DNA of 64,000 bases, taken from positions 18,824 to 82,823 of the forward strand of contig JAJDWX010000013.1 of assembly GCA_022825385.1 (NCBI GenBank), in the 5' to 3' direction. The stretch comes from Rhodothermales bacterium. Lineage in GTDB: Bacteria; Bacteroidota; Rhodothermia; Rhodothermales; VXPQ01. Every line of letters begins with the position of its first letter. The stretch's first letter is position 1. This document shows positions 31,701-40,768 of the stretch, piece by piece. The translations under genes and the position numbers were made by a program. The notes beneath the pieces were generated by a model. The model had not been told where the DNA came from and did no database searches. It saw nothing but the letters and a program-made list of their open reading frames with translations.

Positions 31701-32144
31701 TACGGCCCTTAATCCCTCTGTAGCAATATCTCCAGAGCAACGAACCACCTTGCCAATGCGCTCGCCGTTTCGGTACAACGCCCATTCGTTTCCATCCGTA
31801 TAGAGCATATTCGGAACGGACGAGAACCGCTTGAATTGCTTGCGATTGCGCCCCTGGAATCGCCGGGCGTCCGCTCCCGTGCCGGGCGCCTTGAGCTCGG
31901 CGTAGCCAACCAGCGCCTGGCTCTGGTGAACGGCGAAGTCCGGCCGCCCCAAACGATCCGGCAACGGCGCCTCGCCGGCGCACACAATATCCAGGCCCAA
32001 CGTCTTGCCCGCCGCGCGCATAAAAGCGTCGAACGGGGCGCGGAGCTGGTCTTCCGGCTCGCCCGGAACGAATTGTCCAGACTTCTCCCGCACGGAATCG
32101 AAAAAATGCTGTAGAGCGGGGTACAGAGAAATTTTTGCGTTCAT
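28791..32144 (-). CDS. Single-polypeptide restriction-modification enzyme (nuclease + gamma-type N6-adenine methyltransferase)
   Basis: The 1,117-residue protein combines cutting and methylation. The N-terminal nuclease motif of PD-(D/E)xK type reads GRPDFAV (D69) and YAELKAPG (E83, K85). A helical linker follows with KDAGVYYTP (329-336), which usually precedes the methyltransferase. Motif I is DPAAGTGTYLL (370-380) and motif IV is NPPY (490-493), the motif order of gamma-class adenine methyltransferases. The C-terminal 500 residues resemble the specificity region of Type ISP enzymes, but there is no helicase block between nuclease and methyltransferase, so it is closer to a compact Type IIG design. 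Near-identical about 30-base sequences flank the gene, suggesting insertion between the barrel-protein gene and murA. Target sequence unknown. Confidence 0.88.
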   Translation of the reverse strand: MNAKISLYPALQHFFDSVREKSGQFVPGEPEDQLRAPFDAFMRAAGKTLGLDIVCAGEAPLPDRLGRPDFAVHQSQALVGYAELKAPGTGADARRFQGRNRKQFKRFSSVPNMLYTDGNEWALYRNGERIGKVVRCSGDIATEGLRAVTAEDADAVQRLLNDFLQWDPHIPVDRKGRVELKQFAALLAPLCRMLRDDVADALDDASSSLAHLAEDWRHLLFPNASDEQFADAYAQTVTFALLLARSEGADPLTLETARKTLDAQHNLLSRALQVLTDDRARSDIAASLDLLLRVMAAVPRAALAGGSEDPWLYFYEDFLAEYDPRLRKDAGVYYTPVEVVRAQVRLVDELLASRLGKRWGFHSDNVVILDPAAGTGTYLLGVIEYVLSRVGGVQGPGALPGIAADLARKLYGFELMVGPYAVADLRVSRALADAGATLPAEGVHIYLTDTLESPNAEIRDEAFFLQPISEQRRKALEVKSETSVMVCLGNPPYDRHEAATGDNIALTGNWVRWGDDKGEGEAIMDSFVDPVKKAGHGGHLKNLYNLYVYFWRWALWKVFEQNNAPGVVSFISASSYLDGRAFAGMRQHMRWWCDDIWILDLGGEGRGARKSENVFDIQTPVAIAVALRSDKAKKEAPPSSYPSLFDRSPDADKEKQIAPARVHYARIEGTRQEKLAALDAIDDFDRIEWEQCPSDWQAPFRPKRKGDYFSWPLLTNLTPWQISGVQLKRTWPIAPDMETLRRRWRALLRAQGSDRAEAFRETEDRMIDGVYRSALSGQENDSVPIAQLSRDAPLPDVQRYAYRSFDRQYIIADIRLMSRPRPDLWRVHSGRQIYLTSLLSRPIGKGPALTACAHVPDLHHFTQGCGKDTVPLYCSADTSDPNIPPGLLARLGKTYGRDVTPEDFLAYLYGVAAQPAFTARFERELETRELRLPVTKDAALFEQARSKGAELLWLHTYGERFAPAGQQAGRVPRGNVQCIRILSDKPGRYPEKFSYDDVTRTLHVGEGAFAPVSPEVYAFEVSGLKVVQSWLKYRMKKGAGRKSSPLDDIRPESWTGQFTTELLELLWVLEKTVEGYPAQEALLEAIVEGDCFKATEFPMPPERMRTLKGAGTHGVLL

Positions 32145-32263
32145 GGCCAGGCCCTCTCAAATGTCCGTAATTTCGACATGCAGCGGACGCGGAACAGCCC
32201 GGCTACACCCAAGGATACGCTTCGTATCGCGTACGGATACGTTGCTGCATAAATAAATTTACG

Positions 32264-32290
32264 GATATACTGATCAAAACAATGCGCTCA
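32264..32290. repeat. Repeat flanking the restriction-modification gene (outer copy)
   Basis: The minus strand here (ATGAGCGCATTGTTTTGATC, continuing AGTATATCC) forms the last codons and stop of the large outer-membrane protein gene. It matches the sequence just upstream of murA (28698-28727) at about 26 of 30 positions. The two copies bracket the restriction-modification gene in direct orientation. Confidence 0.6.
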
Positions 32291-35200
32291 TTTGCACTTG
32301 CATCGTGTGAATGACCGGCGCGTCGGCGGGCGCCCGTCCATCGTACGAAAACGTAGCCCGGAGGTATGCGTTCACGTTATACTGCGCCCGAAAAGACCAC
32401 AAACTGGACCAGCCCGGCCCCCTGCCGTCCGTCAGTTCGAACCGGGCCAGGCCGAGGGCTTCGCCGTCGAGGCGGACGCGGGCCGCTTCGGCGCGCAACG
32501 TAGCCTGGAGTTTCCGGGGAATGGCGTACCGAAGTTCGGCGGGCGCTTTCAGGATCTGCGCGCTGCGATCGGCGAAAGCGTCTTTCTTGCGCCCGTACGA
32601 AGCGGAAAAGAGAATCTGTACGCGGTCCGAAACCGCATACGAAACGGCGGGCTCCAGCTGGAACCCGGATACGTCGTAGCGCCGGGACGCGAAGGCGTCG
32701 CTCGCAAGGCGATCCTGCTCCCCGGAAGCCGTGGCCCGCAGCCCCCAGTTCGGCCCCGGACGCCAGCGCCCTTCCAGGCGCCAGCCGTCCACAAACCGTT
32801 CTTCCTGCCCCGCCGCCAGTTCGCTCAGCGTCCGCAGCCGGTTCAGGGAAATGTCCAGTCCGTAGTCGGGATGGGATCGAAACAGGAAAATGTCCTGCCC
32901 CAACCGCAGCCGCCCGTTCATCGTGTGCTCGGCGCTCCGAAATCGGCTCAGGTTGAGCAAATAGATAGACCGCGTGTTCGGGTCCCTCGTTTTTTCCCGC
33001 ACTTCGACCACGGTCCGCGTCGCTACCTGCGACAATCTGCGTTTCCAGGGATTGTCCGAGCGGCCCCAAAGGCGCCGGGGGTCCAGTTCCAGGCGAATGC
33101 GGCCAAGCACATTCACCACGGACACCAGCGTATCCGAAGGCACGTACGCGCGCACGTAGGACCCTTCGTTCGGCAATCGTTCCGGGAGCAATTCGTCTAT
33201 CTGCACCAGCCCGTCCGCATTGCCGTCTTCCCATACGAATTGCCCTATTTCGGGGCCGGTGCGAATATATATCTCCTGCAATACCGGCGAGCGTTCCGTC
33301 ATGCCGTCATACAGGACGTTGGCCTGAATCATCCGGGAAAGCGGACGCCACGCCCCGCCAAGTTTCAAAAGAATCGATTCGGCGTCCCGCCTGTTTTGCT
33401 CCACGCGAAAACGCTCGGCGAAGCGGCGGGCGCGAAAACCGATGCTGCCTTCCGTATCCAGCACGGACGAAGGACGCCATTCGAACGTCGCGCGTCCGGT
33501 CCAGGACGTAGCGGCAGGCTCCACGCGGCCTGCAATCCAGTCGTCCTCCACGCGGCGCTCGACAAAAGCCGTCGCGCCGAACGCGTCGTCTTGCCAGGCG
33601 AGGCCCGGGCGCAACTCCAGAAACCGGAACGACGGACGCACGAGGCTGTCCGCGTCTGTTGCTTCCTGCATCCGATCCTCATGCTCGAACGCAATGCGCG
33701 GAGACAGCCGCCCGCCGGCCAGCGCGTAATCTACCCATCCCGATTGACGAAACCAGCGCCCCTCCTCGCCCGCCGTCGAATCGCGGGCGGAAATCGTCTC
33801 CATTTCGTATTCGAACCGGGGCCATCCGCCTTCCTGCATCGCCGCGTAGGCCGCCCGGCGCGCTGCCTCGAAACCGCGCCCCAGCGCAATCCGCCCCAGT
33901 TCCCCCCGCACGCTGGAACCCTCCAGAAAATCGAATTGTACGTGCCCTTCGTTGATCGTCTCGTCCTCGGACAGGCTCCCTGCGCCAGGATCGGGTCGGG
34001 ACGCAATGTTCCACCGCCGCGTAAATTCGACCGGGCGAATCCGGTCGAAGGCGGCAAAGGACGACGACACATGCCTGCGGCGCGCCTCCCCGGACAACCG
34101 AACGCCGCCCAGAGACAACGTCTTCAGCCGCGCGCCCGCCAGCACGGCGTCGCCCAGGTCGTCGGCGGCGTCCAGCGCGGACAAGCGATTTCTGTCGTGC
34201 AGGCTGCGCCCCCATTCGCCAAACACTTCAAGCGCCGGGATGGGGGAAAAAGCGCCCCGCATATCGATCATGCGGTGCATTTCCGGCTTGGGAAGCAGGC
34301 GTACCGGAAGGTAGCTGCCCCCGCCGGGGCCGCGATATTCGTACAAAATACCGTTGACGGCCCGCCCCGTACGCTCGTAACTCCCAAGGCCCTCGCCCAC
34401 ATGCGCGAACCGTACGCGAAACACCGCTTCGGAAGGCAAGGGCGCCCGGTCCAGCGCCACATACACGGTGTCGGACGGCGGACGAATTTCCCGCCGGTAT
34501 TGTACGTACGGGGCCTCCGGGTCGAATGCGACCTGCTGCGCCGCCCCGGCCATGGCCGTCCCGTCCCCCGCCCGCGCAAGCGCCAGCGAATCCTCCGCGC
34601 CAAATCCGAATTCCTCGCTGAAATCCCGGCTGTCCGCTTCCCGGATTACGGAAATCCCGAAACGCCCGGACATCCCCCGCTCCGCCGTTTCGGGGCGCTG
34701 GAGAAAATGCATCTCCATCTCCGCCCCGGCAAGCGTACGCGTGAAACTGCTGGTCGAATATTGAAACTCGACCTTGATGCGCATATCCGCCGTGACCATG
34801 CGATTCGACGTAAAGGAAATTTCCGCCGTGGCGTAATCGATTATATAGTCGTTCGTCTCGCCGCGCTCCAGACGCTCTCCATCCACGAACACGGCTTCGG
34901 AGCCGGGCACCACAAGCACAAAGCGCTCTCCCTCCGCCCCCTCCAGCCGGTACGGCCCCTGCACGCCGTCCACGGGTTCTATTTCCTGCGAACGAAACAA
35001 GCCGCGCGCCACCGCGCCCGCCGCCTTCGCCCGCCCCCCGACATGGCCCCCGTCCGGCAAGGACGTCGTCACCGAAGCGCCCTGCAATCTCCTCGAAAAC
35101 GCGCTGAACTCGCCGCCTGCAAACCGAAAATCGAAATCCCCCAGCTCCGCCCGCGCATGGGGAACGTCCAGCCCAATGAACACGCGGTCGAATTCCTCGA

Positions 35201-35813
35201 TGCGCTGGGTCGTCCCTTCCGGGAGGATCGGCGTATTCTCGTCGGTCAGCACCGCCTGCACATGCACCTGCTCGGAAAGCGGCCCCGCCAATTGCATACG
35301 CAGCCCGGACTCAAGTGTTACGTCCCGGTTATTTCCCACCAGCATGCCTCGCGTGATCGAACCATTGTGCTGCAAGGCGGACGAGGCGGGAATGAGCCGA
35401 AGCGGTTCTTCTTCCATGCGGGGCGGGGCGCGCGCGACCTGCTCGCCTTCCTGCGCTTCCGCGAGGGCGTGGCGGCGATACCAATCCTGAAATCGAAACG
35501 GCAGGGTTCGGTATTCTACGACCAGGGACGCGACGCCGGACAGGTCGTCCACCCAAAGGCGGGCATGGCGGTAGTCCAGCCGGTAGCGCGTCGTGTCGAG
35601 CGCTTGTCCGTCGGCCAGCACCCGCTCCGACCCGGGCAACACAATGGGAACCAGTTGAAACGGCTGCGCCGCCGACGCGTCCAGGGTGTCGCGCCGAAAC
35701 ATTTCCGGCGTGGGCGCGGCTTCCTGCGCGCGCCCCGGCGCGATTTCTTGTGCGCGCCCCGGCGCGACGACGAACGCCAGCGCCATGCCCGTCGCAACGA
35801 GTCGAGCAATCAT
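32274..35813 (-). CDS. Very large outer-membrane beta-barrel-like protein
   Basis: The 1,179-residue protein has a signal peptide (MIARLVATGMALAFVVAPGRA). A duplicated APGRAQE follows, created by a short DNA repeat near 35710-35765. The body alternates polar and hydrophobic residues with repeated aromatic-rich strands (for example LGDFDFRFAGGEFSAFSRRL), and it ends in phenylalanine (QVQMSALF), as barrel proteins recognised by the Bam machinery do. I do not recognise a named family; similar giant surface proteins occur in Rhodothermota and neighbours. Translation is coupled to the NHL-repeat gene by an ATGA overlap, suggesting that the two exported proteins work together. Confidence 0.7.
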   Translation of the reverse strand: MIARLVATGMALAFVVAPGRAQEIAPGRAQEAAPTPEMFRRDTLDASAAQPFQLVPIVLPGSERVLADGQALDTTRYRLDYRHARLWVDDLSGVASLVVEYRTLPFRFQDWYRRHALAEAQEGEQVARAPPRMEEEPLRLIPASSALQHNGSITRGMLVGNNRDVTLESGLRMQLAGPLSEQVHVQAVLTDENTPILPEGTTQRIEEFDRVFIGLDVPHARAELGDFDFRFAGGEFSAFSRRLQGASVTTSLPDGGHVGGRAKAAGAVARGLFRSQEIEPVDGVQGPYRLEGAEGERFVLVVPGSEAVFVDGERLERGETNDYIIDYATAEISFTSNRMVTADMRIKVEFQYSTSSFTRTLAGAEMEMHFLQRPETAERGMSGRFGISVIREADSRDFSEEFGFGAEDSLALARAGDGTAMAGAAQQVAFDPEAPYVQYRREIRPPSDTVYVALDRAPLPSEAVFRVRFAHVGEGLGSYERTGRAVNGILYEYRGPGGGSYLPVRLLPKPEMHRMIDMRGAFSPIPALEVFGEWGRSLHDRNRLSALDAADDLGDAVLAGARLKTLSLGGVRLSGEARRRHVSSSFAAFDRIRPVEFTRRWNIASRPDPGAGSLSEDETINEGHVQFDFLEGSSVRGELGRIALGRGFEAARRAAYAAMQEGGWPRFEYEMETISARDSTAGEEGRWFRQSGWVDYALAGGRLSPRIAFEHEDRMQEATDADSLVRPSFRFLELRPGLAWQDDAFGATAFVERRVEDDWIAGRVEPAATSWTGRATFEWRPSSVLDTEGSIGFRARRFAERFRVEQNRRDAESILLKLGGAWRPLSRMIQANVLYDGMTERSPVLQEIYIRTGPEIGQFVWEDGNADGLVQIDELLPERLPNEGSYVRAYVPSDTLVSVVNVLGRIRLELDPRRLWGRSDNPWKRRLSQVATRTVVEVREKTRDPNTRSIYLLNLSRFRSAEHTMNGRLRLGQDIFLFRSHPDYGLDISLNRLRTLSELAAGQEERFVDGWRLEGRWRPGPNWGLRATASGEQDRLASDAFASRRYDVSGFQLEPAVSYAVSDRVQILFSASYGRKKDAFADRSAQILKAPAELRYAIPRKLQATLRAEAARVRLDGEALGLARFELTDGRGPGWSSLWSFRAQYNVNAYLRATFSYDGRAPADAPVIHTMQVQMSALF

Positions 35814-36742
35814 TCCGAAGGCGCAAGCAGATACAGGCGTTGCGTTCCCAGCGCATACAGGGCGCCGTCCGGCCCCGCGGCAAGGTCCACGATGCGCGTA
35901 TCCATATCCGTTTCAAGGCGGCGCTCGAAACGCCCGCCTGCGTCGTACGCCACCAGGCTTCGCGCAAGCGCGGCGTATACCCGCTCCTCGGTCGCAACCA
36001 CCGCGGAAAGCCCCGCAAGCCCGGCGCCGATCGAGCGCACGAACGTTCCGTACTGGTCATAAACCATGAGAGATTCCGCCTGTCGGTCCGCCACGTACAC
36101 CAACCCGTCCGCTCCAAGGGCAAGGTCTACCGGCTCAAGGAGCGCGCCGGGTCCGGCGCCGGCGTCGCCAATGATTCCCGCCGGACGACGATCCTGATCC
36201 CACTTGCGAACCACCCCCCGATCCCTGTCCACGACGAACATCTCGTTGGCCCCGGACGTCGCCACGGCGGCGGGAACGCCGGAAGCGTAATCGGACGCCG
36301 CCGCGTCCTGCCGCCGATACGTAACGCGGGCCGAAACGTCCGCCCCGCCGCGCGCCAGCGGAATGGCGCCGAGCCAGGCCCCGGAGCGGGAAAACAGCTG
36401 TATGCGCCGGTTGCCCGCATCGGCCACATACAACACCAGGCCATTGGTCGGATCGACGCCTTCGGGATCGTCGAACGCGCCCTCTTTGGAGCCGGGCCCG
36501 CCCAGCGCGGCAAGGCGCTCCCCGCGCGCGTTCATTGCATATACGACGTCGCGGCCCGCATCGGCCACATACATCGCGCCGAAAGGATCTATGCCCAACG
36601 CGCGCGCGTCCACGAAAACGGCCCCCGGCAGCGGGATGGCCCGAAGCGTATCCGGCGGCTGGGCCGCGGCTTGCCCGCCCCCCGAAACCGGCGCGCCGAA
36701 CAGGCCAAGCGCCCCAAACGCCATAACGACTGTGCGCATCAT
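35810..36742 (-). CDS. Exported NHL-repeat beta-propeller protein
   Basis: The 310-residue protein has an N-terminal export signal (MMRTVVMAFGALGLFGAPVSGG). At least five repeats of NHL type follow, such as ALGIDPFGAMYVADAGRDVV, LVLYVADAGNRRIQLF and LALGADGLVYVADRQAESL, giving a propeller. Such proteins usually bind partners or carbohydrates at the surface. The start at 36742 shares one base with the purD stop (TGATG), and its stop overlaps the start of the large barrel protein. The three genes are therefore read as one unit, although PurD has no evident link to the other two. Confidence 0.8.
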   Translation of the reverse strand: MMRTVVMAFGALGLFGAPVSGGGQAAAQPPDTLRAIPLPGAVFVDARALGIDPFGAMYVADAGRDVVYAMNARGERLAALGGPGSKEGAFDDPEGVDPTNGLVLYVADAGNRRIQLFSRSGAWLGAIPLARGGADVSARVTYRRQDAAASDYASGVPAAVATSGANEMFVVDRDRGVVRKWDQDRRPAGIIGDAGAGPGALLEPVDLALGADGLVYVADRQAESLMVYDQYGTFVRSIGAGLAGLSAVVATEERVYAALARSLVAYDAGGRFERRLETDMDTRIVDLAAGPDGALYALGTQRLYLLAPSE

Positions 36743-38034
36743 CACGAACGCAGCCCTCGTTTTCCTATATCTCGCCTGAACTGCATATTTTCGAACGAAA
36801 TGCGCCCCGCGGCTTTGTAGGCCCGATCCAGGGCTTCCCGAAGGTCTCCGCCAAGTCCCGTAACGCCGAGCACGCGTCCGCCGGACGTCATCAGCTCGTC
36901 CGGGCCGCCTTCCTGCCGCCCGGAGGCCGTGCCGGCATGAAACACCAGGACGTCCCGCTCCGCGCGCGCCTTGTCCAGCCCCCGAATCGGGAATCCCGTT
37001 TCGTAGCGCCCCGGATAACCGCCGGAAGCCAGCACGACGCACGCCGCGGCGCCGGGCTTCAGAGACAATGTCGCGCCGCCAAGCCCTCCCCGCGCCGTGG
37101 CCTCGAACGCCTCAAGCGCATCGCTGGCAAGCAGCGGCAAGACCACCTGGGCCTCCGGGTCCCCGAAACGGCAATTGTATTCGATGACCCTGGGACCGTC
37201 CGCCGTCAGCATCAGCCCGCAGTAGAGTACGCCCCGGTACGGATATCCTTCCTCGACCATGCCCTGCAATGTCGGCGCCACGATCCGGTCGCGCGCCACG
37301 GCCAGCAGGTCGTCCGTTACGACGGGCACGGGCGCGTAGGCCCCCATTCCGCCGGTATTGGGCCCCGTATCGCCCTCCCCGACGCGCTTGTGATCCTGGG
37401 CCGGCGCCAGCAGCGCATAGTCCTCGCCATCGCACAAAGCGAATAGGCTTGCCTCTTCCCCTTCCATATATTCCTCCACGACCACCTCGGCCCCCGCCGC
37501 GCCGAACCCTTGCTCGCGCAACATGAACCGCAGGGTTTCCACCGCTTCGTCCACGGTAGCGCATACCACGGCGCCTTTGCCTGCGGCCAGTCCGCTCGCC
37601 TTGACCACCACCGGCGCGCCGGATTCCCGGACCCAGGCCGCGGCCTGGTCGTATTCTTCTGCGCCAAAGGTCCGGTACTGCGCCGTGGGAATGCCGCGCC
37701 GCTGCATGAACGCTTTCGCGAACGCCTTCGAGCCTTCCAGGCGGGCGGCGGCGGCGCTGGGGCCCATGATCGCCATCCCCTCCTCGTCGAAACGATCCGC
37801 AATGCCCAGCACAAGGGGCTGCTCGGGTCCCGCGATCGTCAGATCGATCTGCTCCGCGCGCGCGAAACGCACCAGATTCTCGATGTCGTCCGCCCGGATG
37901 GGGACGGTCGAGGCCATCTCGCAGATTCCCCCGTTTCCCGGAGCGGCGAATAACGTATGCTTTCCTCCCGATGCGGACAAACTATGCGCGATAGCATGTT
38001 CGCGTCCCCCGCTTCCGATAATCAGTATGCGCAT
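36742..38034 (-). CDS. purD: Phosphoribosylamine-glycine ligase (GAR synthetase)
   Basis: PurD joins glycine to phosphoribosylamine with ATP in purine synthesis. The 430-residue protein has the N-terminal MRILIIGSGGREHAIAHSL signature, an ATP-grasp domain with KASGLAAGKGAVVC and VVEEYMEGEEASLFAL, and the EYNCRFGDPEAQVVLPLL metal-binding segment. Length is typical. It lies 70 bases after mutS and is fused in translation to the NHL-repeat gene. Confidence 0.96.
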   Translation of the reverse strand: MRILIIGSGGREHAIAHSLSASGGKHTLFAAPGNGGICEMASTVPIRADDIENLVRFARAEQIDLTIAGPEQPLVLGIADRFDEEGMAIMGPSAAAARLEGSKAFAKAFMQRRGIPTAQYRTFGAEEYDQAAAWVRESGAPVVVKASGLAAGKGAVVCATVDEAVETLRFMLREQGFGAAGAEVVVEEYMEGEEASLFALCDGEDYALLAPAQDHKRVGEGDTGPNTGGMGAYAPVPVVTDDLLAVARDRIVAPTLQGMVEEGYPYRGVLYCGLMLTADGPRVIEYNCRFGDPEAQVVLPLLASDALEAFEATARGGLGGATLSLKPGAAACVVLASGGYPGRYETGFPIRGLDKARAERDVLVFHAGTASGRQEGGPDELMTSGGRVLGVTGLGGDLREALDRAYKAAGRISFENMQFRRDIGKRGLRS

Positions 38035-38104
38035 GAGAGCAGTCGTTCCGTTGCGAAATTTTTTATTTGGAGGATGGGGGGCTCCGCATCGCCCTGCCTT
38101 GCTG

Positions 38105-40756
38105 TCAATCGAGCAATTTGCGGAGCGCGTGCAGATGCTGCAAGGCTTCGAGCGGCGTCATCCGGTCCGGGTCCAGCGCCCCGAGGCTTTCCTTTAGCGC
38201 CTCGCCTGTCGGATCCGTTCTGGCGGCGAAAAGAGACATCTGAAACGGGTTGGCGGACGCCGGGGGCAAATCCCCGACAGCGGGTTGGGCGGCGCGCGCG
38301 GCGCCGTGCTCGCCCGCATCCACCTCCGTACGCCGGCTTTCCAGTTGCTCCAGAATCTGGCGGGCGCGGGCGATGACCGGCTCCGGAAGCCCCGCCATCC
38401 GCGCCACTTCGATCCCGAACGAATGATCCGCGCCTTCCGGGGCCAGTTTACGCAAAAAGATCACGCGCCCCTCATGCTCTTCCACCCGTATGCACGCGGT
38501 GCGCACGCGGTCGTATCGATTCGCCAGTTCGTTCAATTCGTGGTAATGCGTAGCAAACAGCGTCCGGGCCGCCACATCCTCGCGCTCATGCAGATATTCC
38601 ACCAGCGCCCACGCGATGGACAGCCCGTCGAAGGTGCTGGTCCCGCGCCCCACTTCGTCCAGCAAAATGAGGGAGCGCGGCGTCGCGTTGTTCAGAATAT
38701 TGGCCGTCTCGTTCATTTCGACCAGGAACGTGCTTTCCCCCTCGGCCAGGTTGTCGGAAGCCCCTACCCGCGTGAATATCCGGTCCACGACGCCAATGCG
38801 GGCAGACTCCGCCGGCACGAACGAACCCGCTTGCGCCAGGAGAACGATCAGGCCCGTTTGCCGCAACACGACGCTTTTTCCGGCCATGTTCGGGCCCGTA
38901 ATAATGACAATCTGGGCGTCGTCGGGATCCAGGTAAATGGAATTCGGAATAAACGGCTCGCCCGCAGGAAGCGCCTGCTCCACCACCGGATGGCGCCCGC
39001 CTTCTATTTCGAGGGTTCGTCCGTCGTGCACTTCGGGACGGACATATCCGAAACGCGCCGCGGCGTCGGCCAGCGCCGCATAACAATCCACCTGGCCCAG
39101 CAGCAGGGCGTTGCGTTGCAAGGCTTCGGTGCGCCGGGCCGCCGTTTCGCGCAATTCGGCGAAAAGCCTCGCCTCGATGGCGCCGATGCGCTCTTCGGCA
39201 GTCAGAATTTTTTCCTCGTATTCCTTCAGTTCCGGCACAATGTAGCGCTCCGCGTTGACCAGGGTCTGTTTGCGGATATACTCCTCGGGCACCTTGTCCT
39301 TGTGCGTATTGGTGACTTCGAGATAATACCCGAAAACCTTGTTGAAACCGATCTTGAGCGAGGAAATGCCCGTGCGCTCGATTTCTTTTTTTTGCATCCG
39401 CGCCAGCCAGTCCTTTCCGGAACGGGAAATGTCCCGCAACCCGTCCAGTTCCTCGTCGTAGCCGTCCCGAATCAATCCGCCTGCTCCCGTGGCGGCAGGC
39501 GGATTGTCCACGAGCGCCCGTCCGATCAAATCGGCCAGGTCGGCCTGTTCGGTAAGTTGCTCGCCCGCTTCCCTGAGCGCGGCGGAGGCGACGTCTTCCC
39601 GGGAAGAGAGCAGCTCCTTGACGGCGGGAATCTGCCGAAGCGCCCCTTTGACGGCCACCATATCCCGCGGCGTCGCCCGACCCGTAGCGACGCGTACGGC
39701 CAGCCGCTCCAGATCGCCCATCGGGTCCAGTCGTTCGCCCAGTTTCGTACGCAGCGCGCGCGAGCGGAAACAATCCTCTACGGCGTCGAGACGGCGCTCG
39801 ATGGCCGCCACCTCGCGCAAGGGCCGCACCAGCCGCCGTCGAAGTTGCCGCCCGCCCATGGGCGTTTTCGTCTGGTCCAGAATGCCTATCAGCGTATCCT
39901 CCCGCCCCTGTCCATGCAGCGGCGCGACCAGTTCCATATTCCGCTTCGTTTGCGGGTCCAGCGTCATATGGCGGGCGCTGTCGTACGGAACGAGTTTACG
40001 CACGTGCACCAGGCGTCCCTTCTGCGTTTCGGCGAGATAATGCATCGCAACGCCCGCCGCAACCGTCCCAAGCCGCAAATCCTCGACGCCGAACCCCTTC
40101 AGCGAGTGCGTGCCGAAATGATTCAGCAGGGTTTGGCGGGCAAAATCATATCCGAAAACCCAGTCCTCGACAGGCGTCAACGCGAACGACCCGCGCGGCG
40201 CATCGTCCCGACGGCTCCGGGCCACAAGCATCTCAACCGGTTGAAGGGCTTGCGCAAGATCGAACAATTCCGCTCGCGTCCCTTCGCTGACGTAAAATTC
40301 GCCCGTGGACGCGTCCAGAAACGCCATGCCGCCGCGCCCGCCGTCCAGCCACAGAGCCATCAGGTAATTGGATCGCTTCGGGTCCAGCAGGTTCGCGTCG
40401 AAATAGACGCCCGGTGTCACGACCTCCACCACGTCGCGCTTCACCAGCGTTTTGGCCTGGCTGGGGTCCTCCGTTTGCTCGCACACGGCCACCCGAAAAC
40501 CGGCCTCGATCAGTTTCGGCAAATACGTATCCAGCGCATGATGCGGAAAACCGGCAAGCGGCACGTCGTACGCCTTGCCGTTGGAACGCTTCGTCAGGGC
40601 AATCCCGAGGACCTTGCTGACCTCCTTCGCGTCCTCGTCGAACGTCTCGAAAAAATCCCCCATCCTGAAGAGGAGCAAGGCATGCGGATGCGCCGCCTTG
40701 ATGGCGTAATACTGCCGCATGAGCGGCGTTCGCCCTTTTTTCTCCACGCTGGGCAT
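38105..40756 (-). CDS. mutS: DNA mismatch repair protein MutS
   Basis: MutS recognises mispaired bases and recruits MutL. The 883-residue protein has the mismatch-binding N terminus with the family's FxE motif (FFETFDEDAKEVSK), the connector, lever and clamp regions. The C-terminal ATPase has Walker A TGPNMAGKSV and the block LILLDEVGRGTSTFDGLSIA. Length is standard (about 850-900). It lies 12 bases downstream of an S46 peptidase gene on the same strand. mutL is not in the window. Confidence 0.97.
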   Translation of the reverse strand: MPSVEKKGRTPLMRQYYAIKAAHPHALLLFRMGDFFETFDEDAKEVSKVLGIALTKRSNGKAYDVPLAGFPHHALDTYLPKLIEAGFRVAVCEQTEDPSQAKTLVKRDVVEVVTPGVYFDANLLDPKRSNYLMALWLDGGRGGMAFLDASTGEFYVSEGTRAELFDLAQALQPVEMLVARSRRDDAPRGSFALTPVEDWVFGYDFARQTLLNHFGTHSLKGFGVEDLRLGTVAAGVAMHYLAETQKGRLVHVRKLVPYDSARHMTLDPQTKRNMELVAPLHGQGREDTLIGILDQTKTPMGGRQLRRRLVRPLREVAAIERRLDAVEDCFRSRALRTKLGERLDPMGDLERLAVRVATGRATPRDMVAVKGALRQIPAVKELLSSREDVASAALREAGEQLTEQADLADLIGRALVDNPPAATGAGGLIRDGYDEELDGLRDISRSGKDWLARMQKKEIERTGISSLKIGFNKVFGYYLEVTNTHKDKVPEEYIRKQTLVNAERYIVPELKEYEEKILTAEERIGAIEARLFAELRETAARRTEALQRNALLLGQVDCYAALADAAARFGYVRPEVHDGRTLEIEGGRHPVVEQALPAGEPFIPNSIYLDPDDAQIVIITGPNMAGKSVVLRQTGLIVLLAQAGSFVPAESARIGVVDRIFTRVGASDNLAEGESTFLVEMNETANILNNATPRSLILLDEVGRGTSTFDGLSIAWALVEYLHEREDVAARTLFATHYHELNELANRYDRVRTACIRVEEHEGRVIFLRKLAPEGADHSFGIEVARMAGLPEPVIARARQILEQLESRRTEVDAGEHGAARAAQPAVGDLPPASANPFQMSLFAARTDPTGEALKESLGALDPDRMTPLEALQHLHALRKLLD

Positions 40757-40768
40757 CTCGTCGCGAAA

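Noticed and set aside
32292..36062. A 1,256-codon plus-strand frame antisense to the large barrel protein
   Set aside because: Composition is typical of a GC-rich antisense shadow; the minus strand has a signal peptide, coupled start and barrel-like end.
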